Source: Chitinophagaceae bacterium (GTDB lineage Bacteria; Bacteroidota; Bacteroidia; Chitinophagales; Chitinophagaceae). Taken from it: a DNA stretch of 6,083 nucleotides. Every line of letters starts with the position of its first letter. Position 1 is the stretch's first letter. The stretch spans positions 1-6,083 of the forward strand of contig JACFNM010000252.1 in the NCBI GenBank assembly GCA_019454915.1. The letters run 5' to 3'. The position numbers and the translations under genes are program-made. Below are positions 1-6,083 of this stretch, in pieces. The notes beneath the pieces were generated by a model. It searched no databases and was not told the DNA's origin. It saw only the letters and a program-made list of their open reading frames with translations.

Positions 1-49
1 AATAACAAACTCAAAGAACTAATTCGAGATTGCTCTCTATTCGTGACAC

Positions 50-1714
50 TCAATAGCCCGGGTTTTGATCCAGCTTTGAGTTCGCCGTTAACGCTGCTGT
101 TGGAATAGGGAATAATCTGCGGCTTATATCCGTATTGGTTTTAAAGCCGTAAATGTCTTCGAATTTACCAAAGCGGATCATATCATTCCTGTGCTGACAT
201 TCCCAGGATAATTCACGACACCTTTCCTCATAAAGTCCTTCCAGATCTATTGCACTCAAATCCGGAGAAGTAGTTCTGTTGGAACGAATGGAATTTACTA
301 AGGATAAGGCGGAAGCTCCTGATGTGGGCGTGCCCCCGCGTAAAATCGCTTCGGCTTTCATCAGAACGATATCCGAGTAACGAAAAACAGGCACATCATT
401 ATCTTGGTTCCTGGTTGTAGAGTTGGCGTCGGGGAAGAATTTAATATTCCTGGCTCCCTGATTCCAGCCGATCTCATCATTACCACAATCAAACAGGGAG
501 GCGTTTTGTCTCAATTGAATAGAGGTGTCAATCGTGAGGTGGTACGTATATGCACCGCTACCATCTGCCCCGCTGTAAAACTGGTTATATCCTAATTTAG
601 TAGTTCTTACCATAATCGGATTACCGGTATTCCAATATTGAGGACCATAAAGCCATTGATTCAGCCTGATATCGTTTTCATCGTCCAGAAAATAATTCAG
701 GAACCTGGAAAGAGTAGCCCTGGGTCCACTTGGCTTACTGTTTACTAATCCATTCCCCGATGTAAGGTTCACGATAGGATCAACGTTCAAACCCATAGTG
801 GCTCCGGAGTACCCGTACTTCATTCCCAGATTCCTGTTTAAATCATAACGTCCGTAAAACATATACCCACTTGAAGTAGAAGGATCATAAGGAATAGCAA
901 AGATGAATTCACTTTGTGTGGAAGGTCCGTTATTCGGATAAAACATCTGCAAATAACTATCCCGGGGTTGTATGGAAAATTTCCCGGAATTAATAATGGC
1001 ATCGCAGGCAGCAATACACTCATTATTCATAGACGTGCCGGTGTACACTTCTGCATTAAGATATAGCTTGGAAAGCAACGAATACGCAAAATATTGGGTC
1101 GGCTTTCCATAAGTGGATGCATCTACCTCCGTTTTTAAAAATGGAATGGCAGACTTAAGTTCGGATTCAATAAAATTGAAAACCACCGGACGCGTTTCTC
1201 TCGGTTGTAAACCCGGGCTGGGATAGACCGTATCTAAAGGGATTCCGCCATATAAATCCATTAGCTCCCAAAATGCATAGGCCCTGATGGATTTTACTTC
1301 CGCTATACTCCGTTCCCTGGCTTCCCCTTCAGGGGCATTCTTCAATACAAACAATGTTTGATTACAAGTACCAACGAGGCCCGTTAAATCGTTCCAGGCG
1401 GTAGTAACCCAGTTATGATCGGGCGTCCAGGAATGTCTGTGCAGCGCCTCGTAACTGGCTCCGTCATACCAGTTACCGCCATACGCGGGCAATATAGATT
1501 CATCTGTTGACGCCGATGAAATAAAGAAATAAGTCAGTGCATAATGGCCCCGCAGGCTGGTGTAAACAGGACCAATAACCGCCTGAAACTGGTCCTCTGT
1601 TTGCGGGAAAATATCCTCTGTATATAATGATTTTGGCGTGATGTCAATTTTATGACAGGCGCTAATCAAAAAAATTATCAGAGTTAAGAAAATATAATTA
1701 TAAATATTTTTCAT
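50..1714 (-). CDS. SusD/RagB-family outer-membrane nutrient-binding lipoprotein
   Basis: This is a surface-exposed lipoprotein that caps the neighbouring SusC transporter and binds its glycan or other oligomeric ligand. The 554-residue protein has the usual SusD length. It opens with a lipoprotein signal peptide whose lipobox LISAC puts the lipidated cysteine at residue 20. An aspartate follows at residue 24, but there is no strong acidic surface-export signal. Around residues 140-165 lies the TPR-like helix typical of the family (SIRAYAFWELMDLYGGIPL). The C-terminal RagB/SusD region includes VFRYSDIVLMKAEAI, the YEERCRELSWECQHRNDMIRFG segment (family pattern ERrrEL..E..R..D..R) and the family ending FPIP...LDQNPGY. 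I chose the ATG at 1714. The frame is open to a TTG at 1738, but that would put eight charged residues ahead of the signal peptide. The gene ends in TGA and lies 37 bp downstream of susC, so the two are almost certainly co-transcribed. The substrate cannot be deduced. Confidence 0.95.
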   Translation of the reverse strand: MKNIYNYIFLTLIIFLISACHKIDITPKSLYTEDIFPQTEDQFQAVIGPVYTSLRGHYALTYFFISSASTDESILPAYGGNWYDGASYEALHRHSWTPDHNWVTTAWNDLTGLVGTCNQTLFVLKNAPEGEARERSIAEVKSIRAYAFWELMDLYGGIPLDTVYPSPGLQPRETRPVVFNFIESELKSAIPFLKTEVDASTYGKPTQYFAYSLLSKLYLNAEVYTGTSMNNECIAACDAIINSGKFSIQPRDSYLQMFYPNNGPSTQSEFIFAIPYDPSTSSGYMFYGRYDLNRNLGMKYGYSGATMGLNVDPIVNLTSGNGLVNSKPSGPRATLSRFLNYFLDDENDIRLNQWLYGPQYWNTGNPIMVRTTKLGYNQFYSGADGSGAYTYHLTIDTSIQLRQNASLFDCGNDEIGWNQGARNIKFFPDANSTTRNQDNDVPVFRYSDIVLMKAEAILRGGTPTSGASALSLVNSIRSNRTTSPDLSAIDLEGLYEERCRELSWECQHRNDMIRFGKFEDIYGFKTNTDISRRLFPIPTAALTANSKLDQNPGY

Positions 1715-1727
1715 TTCTTTTTCTTTA
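1715..1727 (-). promoter_or_regulatory. A-rich ribosome-binding region of the susD-like gene
   Basis: On the minus strand the bases directly before the ATG at 1714 read AAAGAAAAAGAA, with an AAAGAA core about six bases from the start. Bacteroidota often use A-rich leaders rather than a strong Shine-Dalgarno. The stretch supports the ATG at 1714 over the in-frame TTG at 1738, which would place these bases inside the coding sequence. The 37-bp gap between susC and susD (1715-1751) holds nothing else: no terminator hairpin and no promoter match, consistent with one transcript. Confidence 0.45.
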
Positions 1728-1751
1728 ATAATTGACAACTCTTTTTAAAAA

Positions 1752-4700
1752 CTACAAACCAATATTCATTCCGAAAAGGATAGTCCGGGTTTTCGGATAG
1801 AAGTTATTACCGTCAACACCTAAGCCAACGCCTCCCTGGTTAATTTCAGGATCTATTCCCGAATACTTTGTTATGACAAACAAATTATTGGAAGTGAGAT
1901 AGAACCTTAGAGAATTGAATATGTTTTGATTTTTAAGCGGCACCCGGTAACTCAGGGTTGCATTATCTAATCTCACATAAGAACCGGTTTCCACATAACG
2001 CGTAGAATAGGCATTGTTTTTCCCATCCGTCATTAAATCATCGGAAGCCAATTGGCTTATATTATTTACCGTAGCATTGACGGTGTAGGAAAGATCGGCT
2101 CTTGTTACATTAAAGATTTTATTTCCAAAAGCTCCTCTCAGGAAAAAGCTGAGGTCAAAATTTTTATAGGTGACCGTATTACTCCATCCCAACAGGAGAT
2201 TTGGATGAGGGCTGCCCGCATATATATAATCCTTGCCTATGGACGGAGAAGTGGTGAGCGTTTTATCCGAAGCTAAAAACTGCGAATTGCCATCCTTGTC
2301 TTTCCCCTGATAGTTCAGGGTGAAGAATTCACCGATCGGGTAACCTACTTTGAGAATTTGAAGCGTGCTATTGGTTTGTCCGGGTCCGTCAGGCTGCGTA
2401 TACCGGATGGAGTCGGAATTCACCCCATACTTTTCAGGGCCGTTCATATCAAGGATCAGGTTCTTATTTGAGGCCAGGCTGAATGACGAATTCCATGAAA
2501 AATGGCGGGTTTTTATTGGTGTGGCGCCCAGGCTTAATTCAATTCCTCTGTTACGCACTTTTCCTCCGTTGCCCCAAACAAAACCACCCGGTACTATTGT
2601 GCTGCTCACCGTGTATGCAAAAATCATATCTGTGGTTATCTTCTCGTAGTAGTCTATTGAACCGGTTAGTTGGTTATTGAATAAACCAAAATCCAAACCA
2701 ACGTTGCCGGTGGAAGTAACCTCCCATTTCAGATCGGGATTAGACCCCTGGGTGACGCCAATAGCCGTTTCATACACTCCATTATTGTAATAGGTGCCGT
2801 AGCTGCTAAATAATTGCTTTGCTGTATAAGCGCCAAATCCAAAAGCATTTCCGGTCTGTCCATAACTCAACCTTAATTTCAGGTCGCTGATAAACCCAAC
2901 GTTACTCATGAAGTCTTCCTGGTCAATTCTCCATCCGAGTCCAACAGCGGGAAAATAACCCCATTGATTATTCGTACCGAATACAGAGCTGCCGTCTCTT
3001 CTTACCGAAACCTGCAACAAATACTTATTACTGTAATTATAATTCACCCGTAGAAAATCTGAGATAAACCTCGTGGTTTGATAAATAGTATTGCCAAAGT
3101 TTACCGAATAACCGTTCACTGCCTGATAATTGCCCAATCCCAAATTGTAGTATCCTGTGTAATCCGACACAAAGTTGGTGTTGCTGGCCTGTAGTCCGTC
3201 ACCAGAATTGTTTTCCTGCCATGAATACCCCAGAACGGCGTTGATATTGTGATTGTCCAGATTGCGGTTCCAGGTTAAATAGGATTCTACGGTGGTAGAA
3301 TTGTTTTCAAAAGAACTTCTGTAAGCGGCGCCCTTTTGACCAAAAGTCACCAGTCCCTTATTGGTAAAACCGGGGTCAGGGTTATTATAAAACCCCGACT
3401 TATAATTGTCGGAATAATAGCTGTTATAGTATTCTCCGTGCAGGTAAGTGTTCTTTTGGTAAGCAACGTTCAGGTTATAGGTCAGTCCAAAAGGAAGGGA
3501 TGCTTCTACTGTAAAATTCCCTAATAATGTATTGTATTTGGTGTCGTCCTGCGCATTGTCGATTAGAGACAGTGGGTTAAAATACCCCGGCGTGTTGAAG
3601 TTCTCGAAAAAAGTGCCATCACTGTTATGTGTTGGAGAAACCGGAAGATGCTTGGCAGCCTGCTGTAATACCACGTTTCTTAAAGGAGTATTAACGGCTT
3701 TACTGTTTGAATTCATAACATTCAGTCCCAGCTTAACGCTGTCCTTAAGCGCTTTTTGCTCCAGGCTTAGACGGGATATAATACGTTTCAAACCACTCTT
3801 CATTAATATTCCTTCCTTATCCAGATAGTTCAGACTGGCACTATAAGTTGTCTTATCATTACCACCGGCAAAAGATAAGTTATGGTTTTGGGAAATGGCC
3901 TGTTCCCGCTGGATTGCTTTTATCCAGTTGGTATTCATGCCGAAATCATCGGAAGGCAAAATAGAATTACCGTTCCTGCTCACATAGCTCTTTAACTGAT
4001 CTGCATCCATTACGTTTAAAGACCCGGACACTTTTTCTATTCCTATATACCCGTCATAAGAAGTGACGGTTCTTCCCGATTTACCTTTTTTCGTATTTAC
4101 GATGATTACGCCATTGGAGGCCTTGTTACCATAAATAGCCGTTGCGGCTGCATCTTTAAGCACATCAATGGATTCTATATCCGAAGGCGCTATCGTAGAA
4201 ATATCTGCTCCCGGAATCCCGTCTATCACATAAAAGGGTCCCTGCGGACTGTTAATCGTTGATGCCCCCCGCATTACCACAGCAGCGGGTGAGTTGGGGT
4301 CTCCATTTGATGTTATGTTTAGTCCCGGAACTTTACCTTGTAGTAACTCTCCTATATCGCCCGTTACCGTGCGGTTCAAATCTTCAGGCTTCACGGACGT
4401 AATCGAACTTGTGAGTGTTTTTTTTGAGCCTCTTCCATATCCTACTATCACCACATCTTCCAATCCGGAGGTAGCGAGTTCCAAAGAAACATTGAAGATT
4501 GTTTGATTGCCTGCTTTAACGGTTTTTGATTCAAATCCTACAAACGAAAAAACCAATTCTACATTATCCGCTGAAGGAACGGATAATTGAAACCTCCCTT
4601 CTGCGTCGGTTACGGTTCCGTTTTGGGTTCCTCTTACCACTACACTCACACCTTCTAATGGCTCGTTATCGTTATTGGTTACCCTTCCGCTGAGTGACAC

Positions 4701-5105
4701 GTCCACAAGTGCATCGGCTACCGGAATAGCTTCACTGATTTTTACCGGCGCCGCTTTTACGACTATCAATCGCTTATCTATGGTATAGGTTAATGACTGG
4801 TTTCGAAGGCATTCATCCAATACCTCCTCTATCCTTGCATCTTTGACCGTGATAGATACAGGCTTGGAGGCTTTTAAAATCCCCTCTTCCCAGAGGAAAG
4901 AATAACCCGTTTGTTTTTTGATTTGATTGAAAACATGTTTCAGCGAACTGTTCTTCACTGAAAGACTCACCTGTTGGGAGTAAACATGTGCACTTGCCTG
5001 CAGGCAGGTTACAAAAATCAAAATGGCTGTCAACTTCATAATTAACAGTGTTTTGGAAAAAATCTTCCACTGTAAATAGGGAAGATTGCAAGATAAAATT
5101 TGCAT
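1752..5105 (-). CDS. SusC/RagA-family TonB-dependent outer-membrane transporter with STN signalling domain
   Basis: This is a TonB-dependent outer-membrane transporter that imports the ligand captured by the SusD partner; its STN domain marks it as a signal transducer as well. Numbered from the ATG at 5105 (1117 residues), it has: a leader and signal peptide to about residue 43 (MKLTAILIFVTCLQASA core); an STN (secretin/TonB N-terminal) domain at about 48-117; a carboxypeptidase-regulatory-like beta-sandwich at about 137-210 (LSGRVTNNDNEPLEGVSVVV, then GTVTDAEGRFQLSV); the conserved LEDVVIVGYG at 215-224; a plug domain at about 230-345 (LLQGKVPGL, VMRGASTINSPQGPFYVIDG, IESIDVLKDAAATAIYG, NGVIIVNTKKG); and a beta-barrel to the end. 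The C-terminus reads FGMNIGL, ending in Leu rather than the commoner aromatic residue. The stop is TAG. The frame is open upstream to a TTG at 5189, but that extension overlaps the intergenic hairpin and looks non-coding. ATG 5039 (MKLTAIL) is an alternative start; I prefer 5105 because KTLLIMKLT resembles leaders of related proteins. STN plus an adjacent fecR implies control by an ECF sigma/anti-sigma pair. Confidence 0.95.
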   Translation of the reverse strand: MQILSCNLPYLQWKIFSKTLLIMKLTAILIFVTCLQASAHVYSQQVSLSVKNSSLKHVFNQIKKQTGYSFLWEEGILKASKPVSITVKDARIEEVLDECLRNQSLTYTIDKRLIVVKAAPVKISEAIPVADALVDVSLSGRVTNNDNEPLEGVSVVVRGTQNGTVTDAEGRFQLSVPSADNVELVFSFVGFESKTVKAGNQTIFNVSLELATSGLEDVVIVGYGRGSKKTLTSSITSVKPEDLNRTVTGDIGELLQGKVPGLNITSNGDPNSPAAVVMRGASTINSPQGPFYVIDGIPGADISTIAPSDIESIDVLKDAAATAIYGNKASNGVIIVNTKKGKSGRTVTSYDGYIGIEKVSGSLNVMDADQLKSYVSRNGNSILPSDDFGMNTNWIKAIQREQAISQNHNLSFAGGNDKTTYSASLNYLDKEGILMKSGLKRIISRLSLEQKALKDSVKLGLNVMNSNSKAVNTPLRNVVLQQAAKHLPVSPTHNSDGTFFENFNTPGYFNPLSLIDNAQDDTKYNTLLGNFTVEASLPFGLTYNLNVAYQKNTYLHGEYYNSYYSDNYKSGFYNNPDPGFTNKGLVTFGQKGAAYRSSFENNSTTVESYLTWNRNLDNHNINAVLGYSWQENNSGDGLQASNTNFVSDYTGYYNLGLGNYQAVNGYSVNFGNTIYQTTRFISDFLRVNYNYSNKYLLQVSVRRDGSSVFGTNNQWGYFPAVGLGWRIDQEDFMSNVGFISDLKLRLSYGQTGNAFGFGAYTAKQLFSSYGTYYNNGVYETAIGVTQGSNPDLKWEVTSTGNVGLDFGLFNNQLTGSIDYYEKITTDMIFAYTVSSTIVPGGFVWGNGGKVRNRGIELSLGATPIKTRHFSWNSSFSLASNKNLILDMNGPEKYGVNSDSIRYTQPDGPGQTNSTLQILKVGYPIGEFFTLNYQGKDKDGNSQFLASDKTLTTSPSIGKDYIYAGSPHPNLLLGWSNTVTYKNFDLSFFLRGAFGNKIFNVTRADLSYTVNATVNNISQLASDDLMTDGKNNAYSTRYVETGSYVRLDNATLSYRVPLKNQNIFNSLRFYLTSNNLFVITKYSGIDPEINQGGVGLGVDGNNFYPKTRTILFGMNIGL
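5061..5087 (-). other. Inverted repeat / possible mRNA stem-loop at the start of susC
   Basis: AATCTTCC at 5061-5068 and GGAAGATT at 5080-5087 form a perfect 8-bp inverted repeat with an 11-base loop, within roughly codons 7-15 of susC. A second, weaker pairing (CAGTG 5046-5050 with CACTG 5068-5072) competes with it. Such a stem near the start codon could affect translation initiation. About one perfect 8-bp stem with a short loop is expected by chance in a window of this size, so function is unproven. Confidence 0.25.
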
Positions 5106-5112
5106 ACTTTTG
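5085..5112 (+). promoter_or_regulatory. Putative Bacteroidota housekeeping promoter, antisense to susC
   Basis: The plus strand has TACTTTTG at 5105-5112, a full match to the Bacteroidota -7 element TAnnTTTG. Upstream there is ATTG at 5085-5088, a partial match to the -33 TTTG element, at 16 bases. That spacing is a few bases shorter than the usual 19 or so, and this is the main weakness. Transcription would start near 5119 and run away from the susC coding region into its leader. The -7 element overlaps the susC start codon, so sigma binding here could also compete with susC expression. No gene lies downstream on the plus strand, only the terminator-like hairpin. Confidence 0.35.
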
Positions 5113-5143
5113 TACAGTTTTGGGTTAAAGAATAAACAGTTGT

Positions 5144-5171
5144 GACGATTGTTTTTACCAGACTCAATTCC
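5144..5171 (-). promoter_or_regulatory. Weak candidate ECF-sigma promoter for susC-susD
   Basis: On the minus strand GGAATT (5171-5166) and CGTC (5147-5144) resemble ECF-type -35 (GGAA) and -10 (CGTC) elements, separated by 18 bases. Transcription would begin near 5135, leaving a leader of about 30 bases before the ATG at 5105. An ECF promoter is expected here because fecR lies upstream and susC carries an STN domain. The spacing is slightly long, the -35 lacks the AAC found in many ECF sites, and short motifs like these are common by chance. No housekeeping TAnnTTTG element was found on the minus strand of the gap. Confidence 0.2.
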
Positions 5172-5172
5172 T

Positions 5173-5208
5173 GCCGGATTCCGGGGCAAACGGAAACCGG
5201 CTTTTTAA
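5173..5208 (+). terminator. Rho-independent terminator-like hairpin facing the plus strand
   Basis: On the plus strand GCCGG (5173-5177), A, TTCCG (5179-5183), a 7-base loop (5184-5190), CGGAA (5191-5195), A, CCGGC (5197-5201) form a stem of ten base pairs with one A-A mismatch. TTTTT follows at once (5202-5206), then AATTT. This is the standard intrinsic-terminator layout, but it faces against all three genes. Read on the minus strand the stem is preceded by A's and followed by AGGAATTG, so it lacks a U-tract and would not stop fecR transcription in the classical way. It could still act there as a processing or stabilising stem between fecR and susC. Confidence 0.6.
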
Positions 5209-5241
5209 TTTAGCTGGTCATTAGTATAATTTTTCCATCTT

Positions 5242-6083
5242 TTAATTTTCGATAACTATTTTTCTGCCTTCCAAACGGCAATCAATTCCATTCTCCCTAA
5301 GCGCTTCCAACATTCTTGAGAGGGGTACATTCCTGTCAATCATACCTCCAAATGACCTGTTCACCATCTTATCCTTATAAATCACATCGTACCAGCGGCT
5401 GATTTGATCCATCAGACTTTTGAGCTGAGTGCCGTCTAATACAAACTGGCCATTTAGCCAGGCGATGGCATCTTCGGTGTCTATATCGTCTGAGACCTTG
5501 ATTTTCCAATCTTTCCGATTAATGGCGGCTTGTTGCCCCGGCAAGAGCGTCGCTGATTCTTCCCGCTGTGCCACCGATACTTTACCTTCCAGCAAGGTTA
5601 TTTTTAACAGGGGCTCCTCCTCATACGTATTGATGTTAAAACGGGTGCCCAACACGGTGACCTTCGTATTCTCCTTCTGTACAATAAAAGGATGCTTCGC
5701 GTCGTGGGCTACTTCAAGATAGGCTTCACCGGTTATTTCGATCTCTCTTTTTTCTCCATGGAAAAAAGTCGGGTATCTTAATGAACTCTCTGAATTTAAC
5801 CAAATTTTGGTGCCGTCGGAAAGCATAACACTTATGATGTTGCTCCCACGGGGATTCTCCAGCAAATTATACGAGGGAGGCTGGCCCGCTTCTTTTCCTT
5901 TTATCTTATAGATAATTTCACCGGTCGCTGATTTTTCCAGTTGCACCTGACCCTGTATGGCCATAATGCCGCTATTCACCCTATCGAGCACCACTTTTTC
6001 CCCATTTGCGAGCGTCAATACTGCCGTACTGCTTTTCGGCGCTTTAACGTCGGCAACCGGGGATATTTCTTTTACAGGCGACT
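5242..6083 (-). CDS. FecR-family anti-sigma factor, partial (N-terminus beyond the window)
   Basis: This is an inner-membrane anti-sigma factor whose periplasmic part receives the signal from the STN domain of the outer-membrane transporter and controls a partner ECF sigma factor. The reading frame stays open to the right edge, giving 279 complete codons. The only candidate start inside the window, a TTG at 6018, falls within a conserved segment (TAVLTLANGEKVVLDRVNSG), so the gene is cut by the edge and not truly short. From the edge, the residues show the family lead-in at about 19-40, the FecR fold at about 80-176 (ISVMLSDGTKIWLNSESSLRYP, IEITGEAYLEVAHDAKHPFIV, VTVLGTRFNINTY, LLEGKVSV, LLPGQQA) and a DUF4974-like C-terminal domain at about 213-279 (LKSLMDQISRWYDV...VPLSRMLEAL...IVIEN). 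The cytoplasmic sigma-binding region and transmembrane helix, normally some 80-100 residues, are not in the window. The stop is TAA. It lies 136 bp upstream of susC on the same strand. An ECF sigma gene is expected just beyond 6083. Confidence 0.93.
   Translation of the reverse strand, partial: SPVKEISPVADVKAPKSSTAVLTLANGEKVVLDRVNSGIMAIQGQVQLEKSATGEIIYKIKGKEAGQPPSYNLLENPRGSNIISVMLSDGTKIWLNSESSLRYPTFFHGEKREIEITGEAYLEVAHDAKHPFIVQKENTKVTVLGTRFNINTYEEEPLLKITLLEGKVSVAQREESATLLPGQQAAINRKDWKIKVSDDIDTEDAIAWLNGQFVLDGTQLKSLMDQISRWYDVIYKDKMVNRSFGGMIDRNVPLSRMLEALRENGIDCRLEGRKIVIEN

Larger units (their letters stand above)
5119..5208 (+). ncRNA. Candidate cis-antisense small RNA opposite the susC leader
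   Basis: The span is defined by the plus-strand promoter-like element ending at 5112 (start set about seven bases downstream) and by the terminator-like hairpin and T-tract ending at 5206-5208. The product would be about 90 nt and fully complementary to the susC upstream region, reaching to within about 14 bases of the susC ATG. There is no convincing ORF in it. Antisense RNAs of this kind, encoded opposite susC-like leaders, have been described in Bacteroides PULs (DonS in B. fragilis), where they repress the locus. The boundaries are inferred and expression is not shown by the sequence. Confidence 0.33.

Noticed and set aside
1..49. Possible terminator downstream of susD
   Set aside because: No inverted repeat or T-tract is visible in these bases on the minus strand; the operon may continue to the left.
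404..595. Plus-strand open frame opposite susD
   Set aside because: Short antisense shadow of the SusD C-terminal region with no supporting signals.
838..1023. 61-codon minus-strand open frame inside susD
   Set aside because: Out-of-frame shadow of conserved SusD coding sequence with no recognisable features.
2052..4506. Several plus-strand open frames of 60-100 codons opposite susC
   Set aside because: They lie antisense to well-conserved SusC domains, show no family motifs and have no leader or promoter of their own; they are expected shadows of a long gene.
4995..5006. Perfect 12-bp palindrome TGCCTGCAGGCA
   Set aside because: It encodes part of the SusC signal peptide (CLQA) and has no partner copy; most likely chance rather than an operator.
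4813..5091. 92-codon minus-strand reading frame overlapping the 5' end of susC
   Set aside because: It is an out-of-frame shadow of the susC signal peptide and STN coding region, begins with TTG, and has no recognisable domain. The overlapping frame carries clear family motifs.
5429..5722. 97-codon plus-strand open frame opposite fecR
   Set aside because: Antisense shadow of the FecR fold and DUF4974-like coding region; no homology or start signals seen.
6016..6018. TTG as the start of a complete short FecR
   Set aside because: The frame continues to the window edge and the residues upstream of it fit the FecR family, so the gene is cut by the window and does not begin here.

Overview
The window carries three genes, all on the minus strand, in the order fecR (partial, at the right edge) - susC-like - susD-like (left edge). 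This is the core of a Bacteroidota nutrient-uptake locus of the polysaccharide-utilisation (Sus-like) type under cell-surface-signalling control. The SusC/SusD pairing, the STN domain on the SusC, the FecR with a DUF4974-like C-terminus, the A-rich ribosome-binding region and a TAnnTTTG promoter-like element all point to Bacteroidota. The signal-peptide style of the SusC (a short leader ending in KTLLIMKLT before the hydrophobic core) suggests Chitinophagaceae or a nearby Sphingobacteriia-type family. That last placement is inference from general familiarity, not from a search.

Layout from right to left, in the direction of transcription. From 6083 to 5242 lies the periplasmic part of a FecR-type anti-sigma factor; its cytoplasmic N-terminus and membrane helix are outside the window. 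From 5241 to 5106 is a 136-bp intergenic region with a strong hairpin plus T-tract that faces the plus strand, a plus-strand promoter-like element overlapping the susC start codon, and a weak ECF-sigma-like promoter for susC. From 5105 to 1752 is a complete STN-containing SusC-like TonB-dependent transporter. After a 37-bp gap, a SusD-like surface lipoprotein runs from 1714 to 50. There is no gene-free stretch longer than 300 bases, and no RNA gene of a known family, CRISPR array, tRNA or mobile element is visible.

How the parts work together, from family knowledge: SusD caps SusC at the outer membrane and delivers an oligomeric ligand to it. Ligand-bound SusC uses TonB energy for import and signals through its periplasmic STN domain to FecR, which releases an ECF sigma factor (expected just upstream of fecR, beyond 6083) that transcribes susC-susD. 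No degradative enzyme lies in the window, so the substrate cannot be named.

The most interesting unexplained signal is in the fecR-susC gap. A promoter-like element at 5085-5112 and a terminator-like hairpin at 5173-5206, both on the plus strand, would together produce a small RNA of roughly 90 nt antisense to the susC leader. Such antisense RNAs opposite susC leaders are known in Bacteroides PULs. Here it is a prediction from sequence only.
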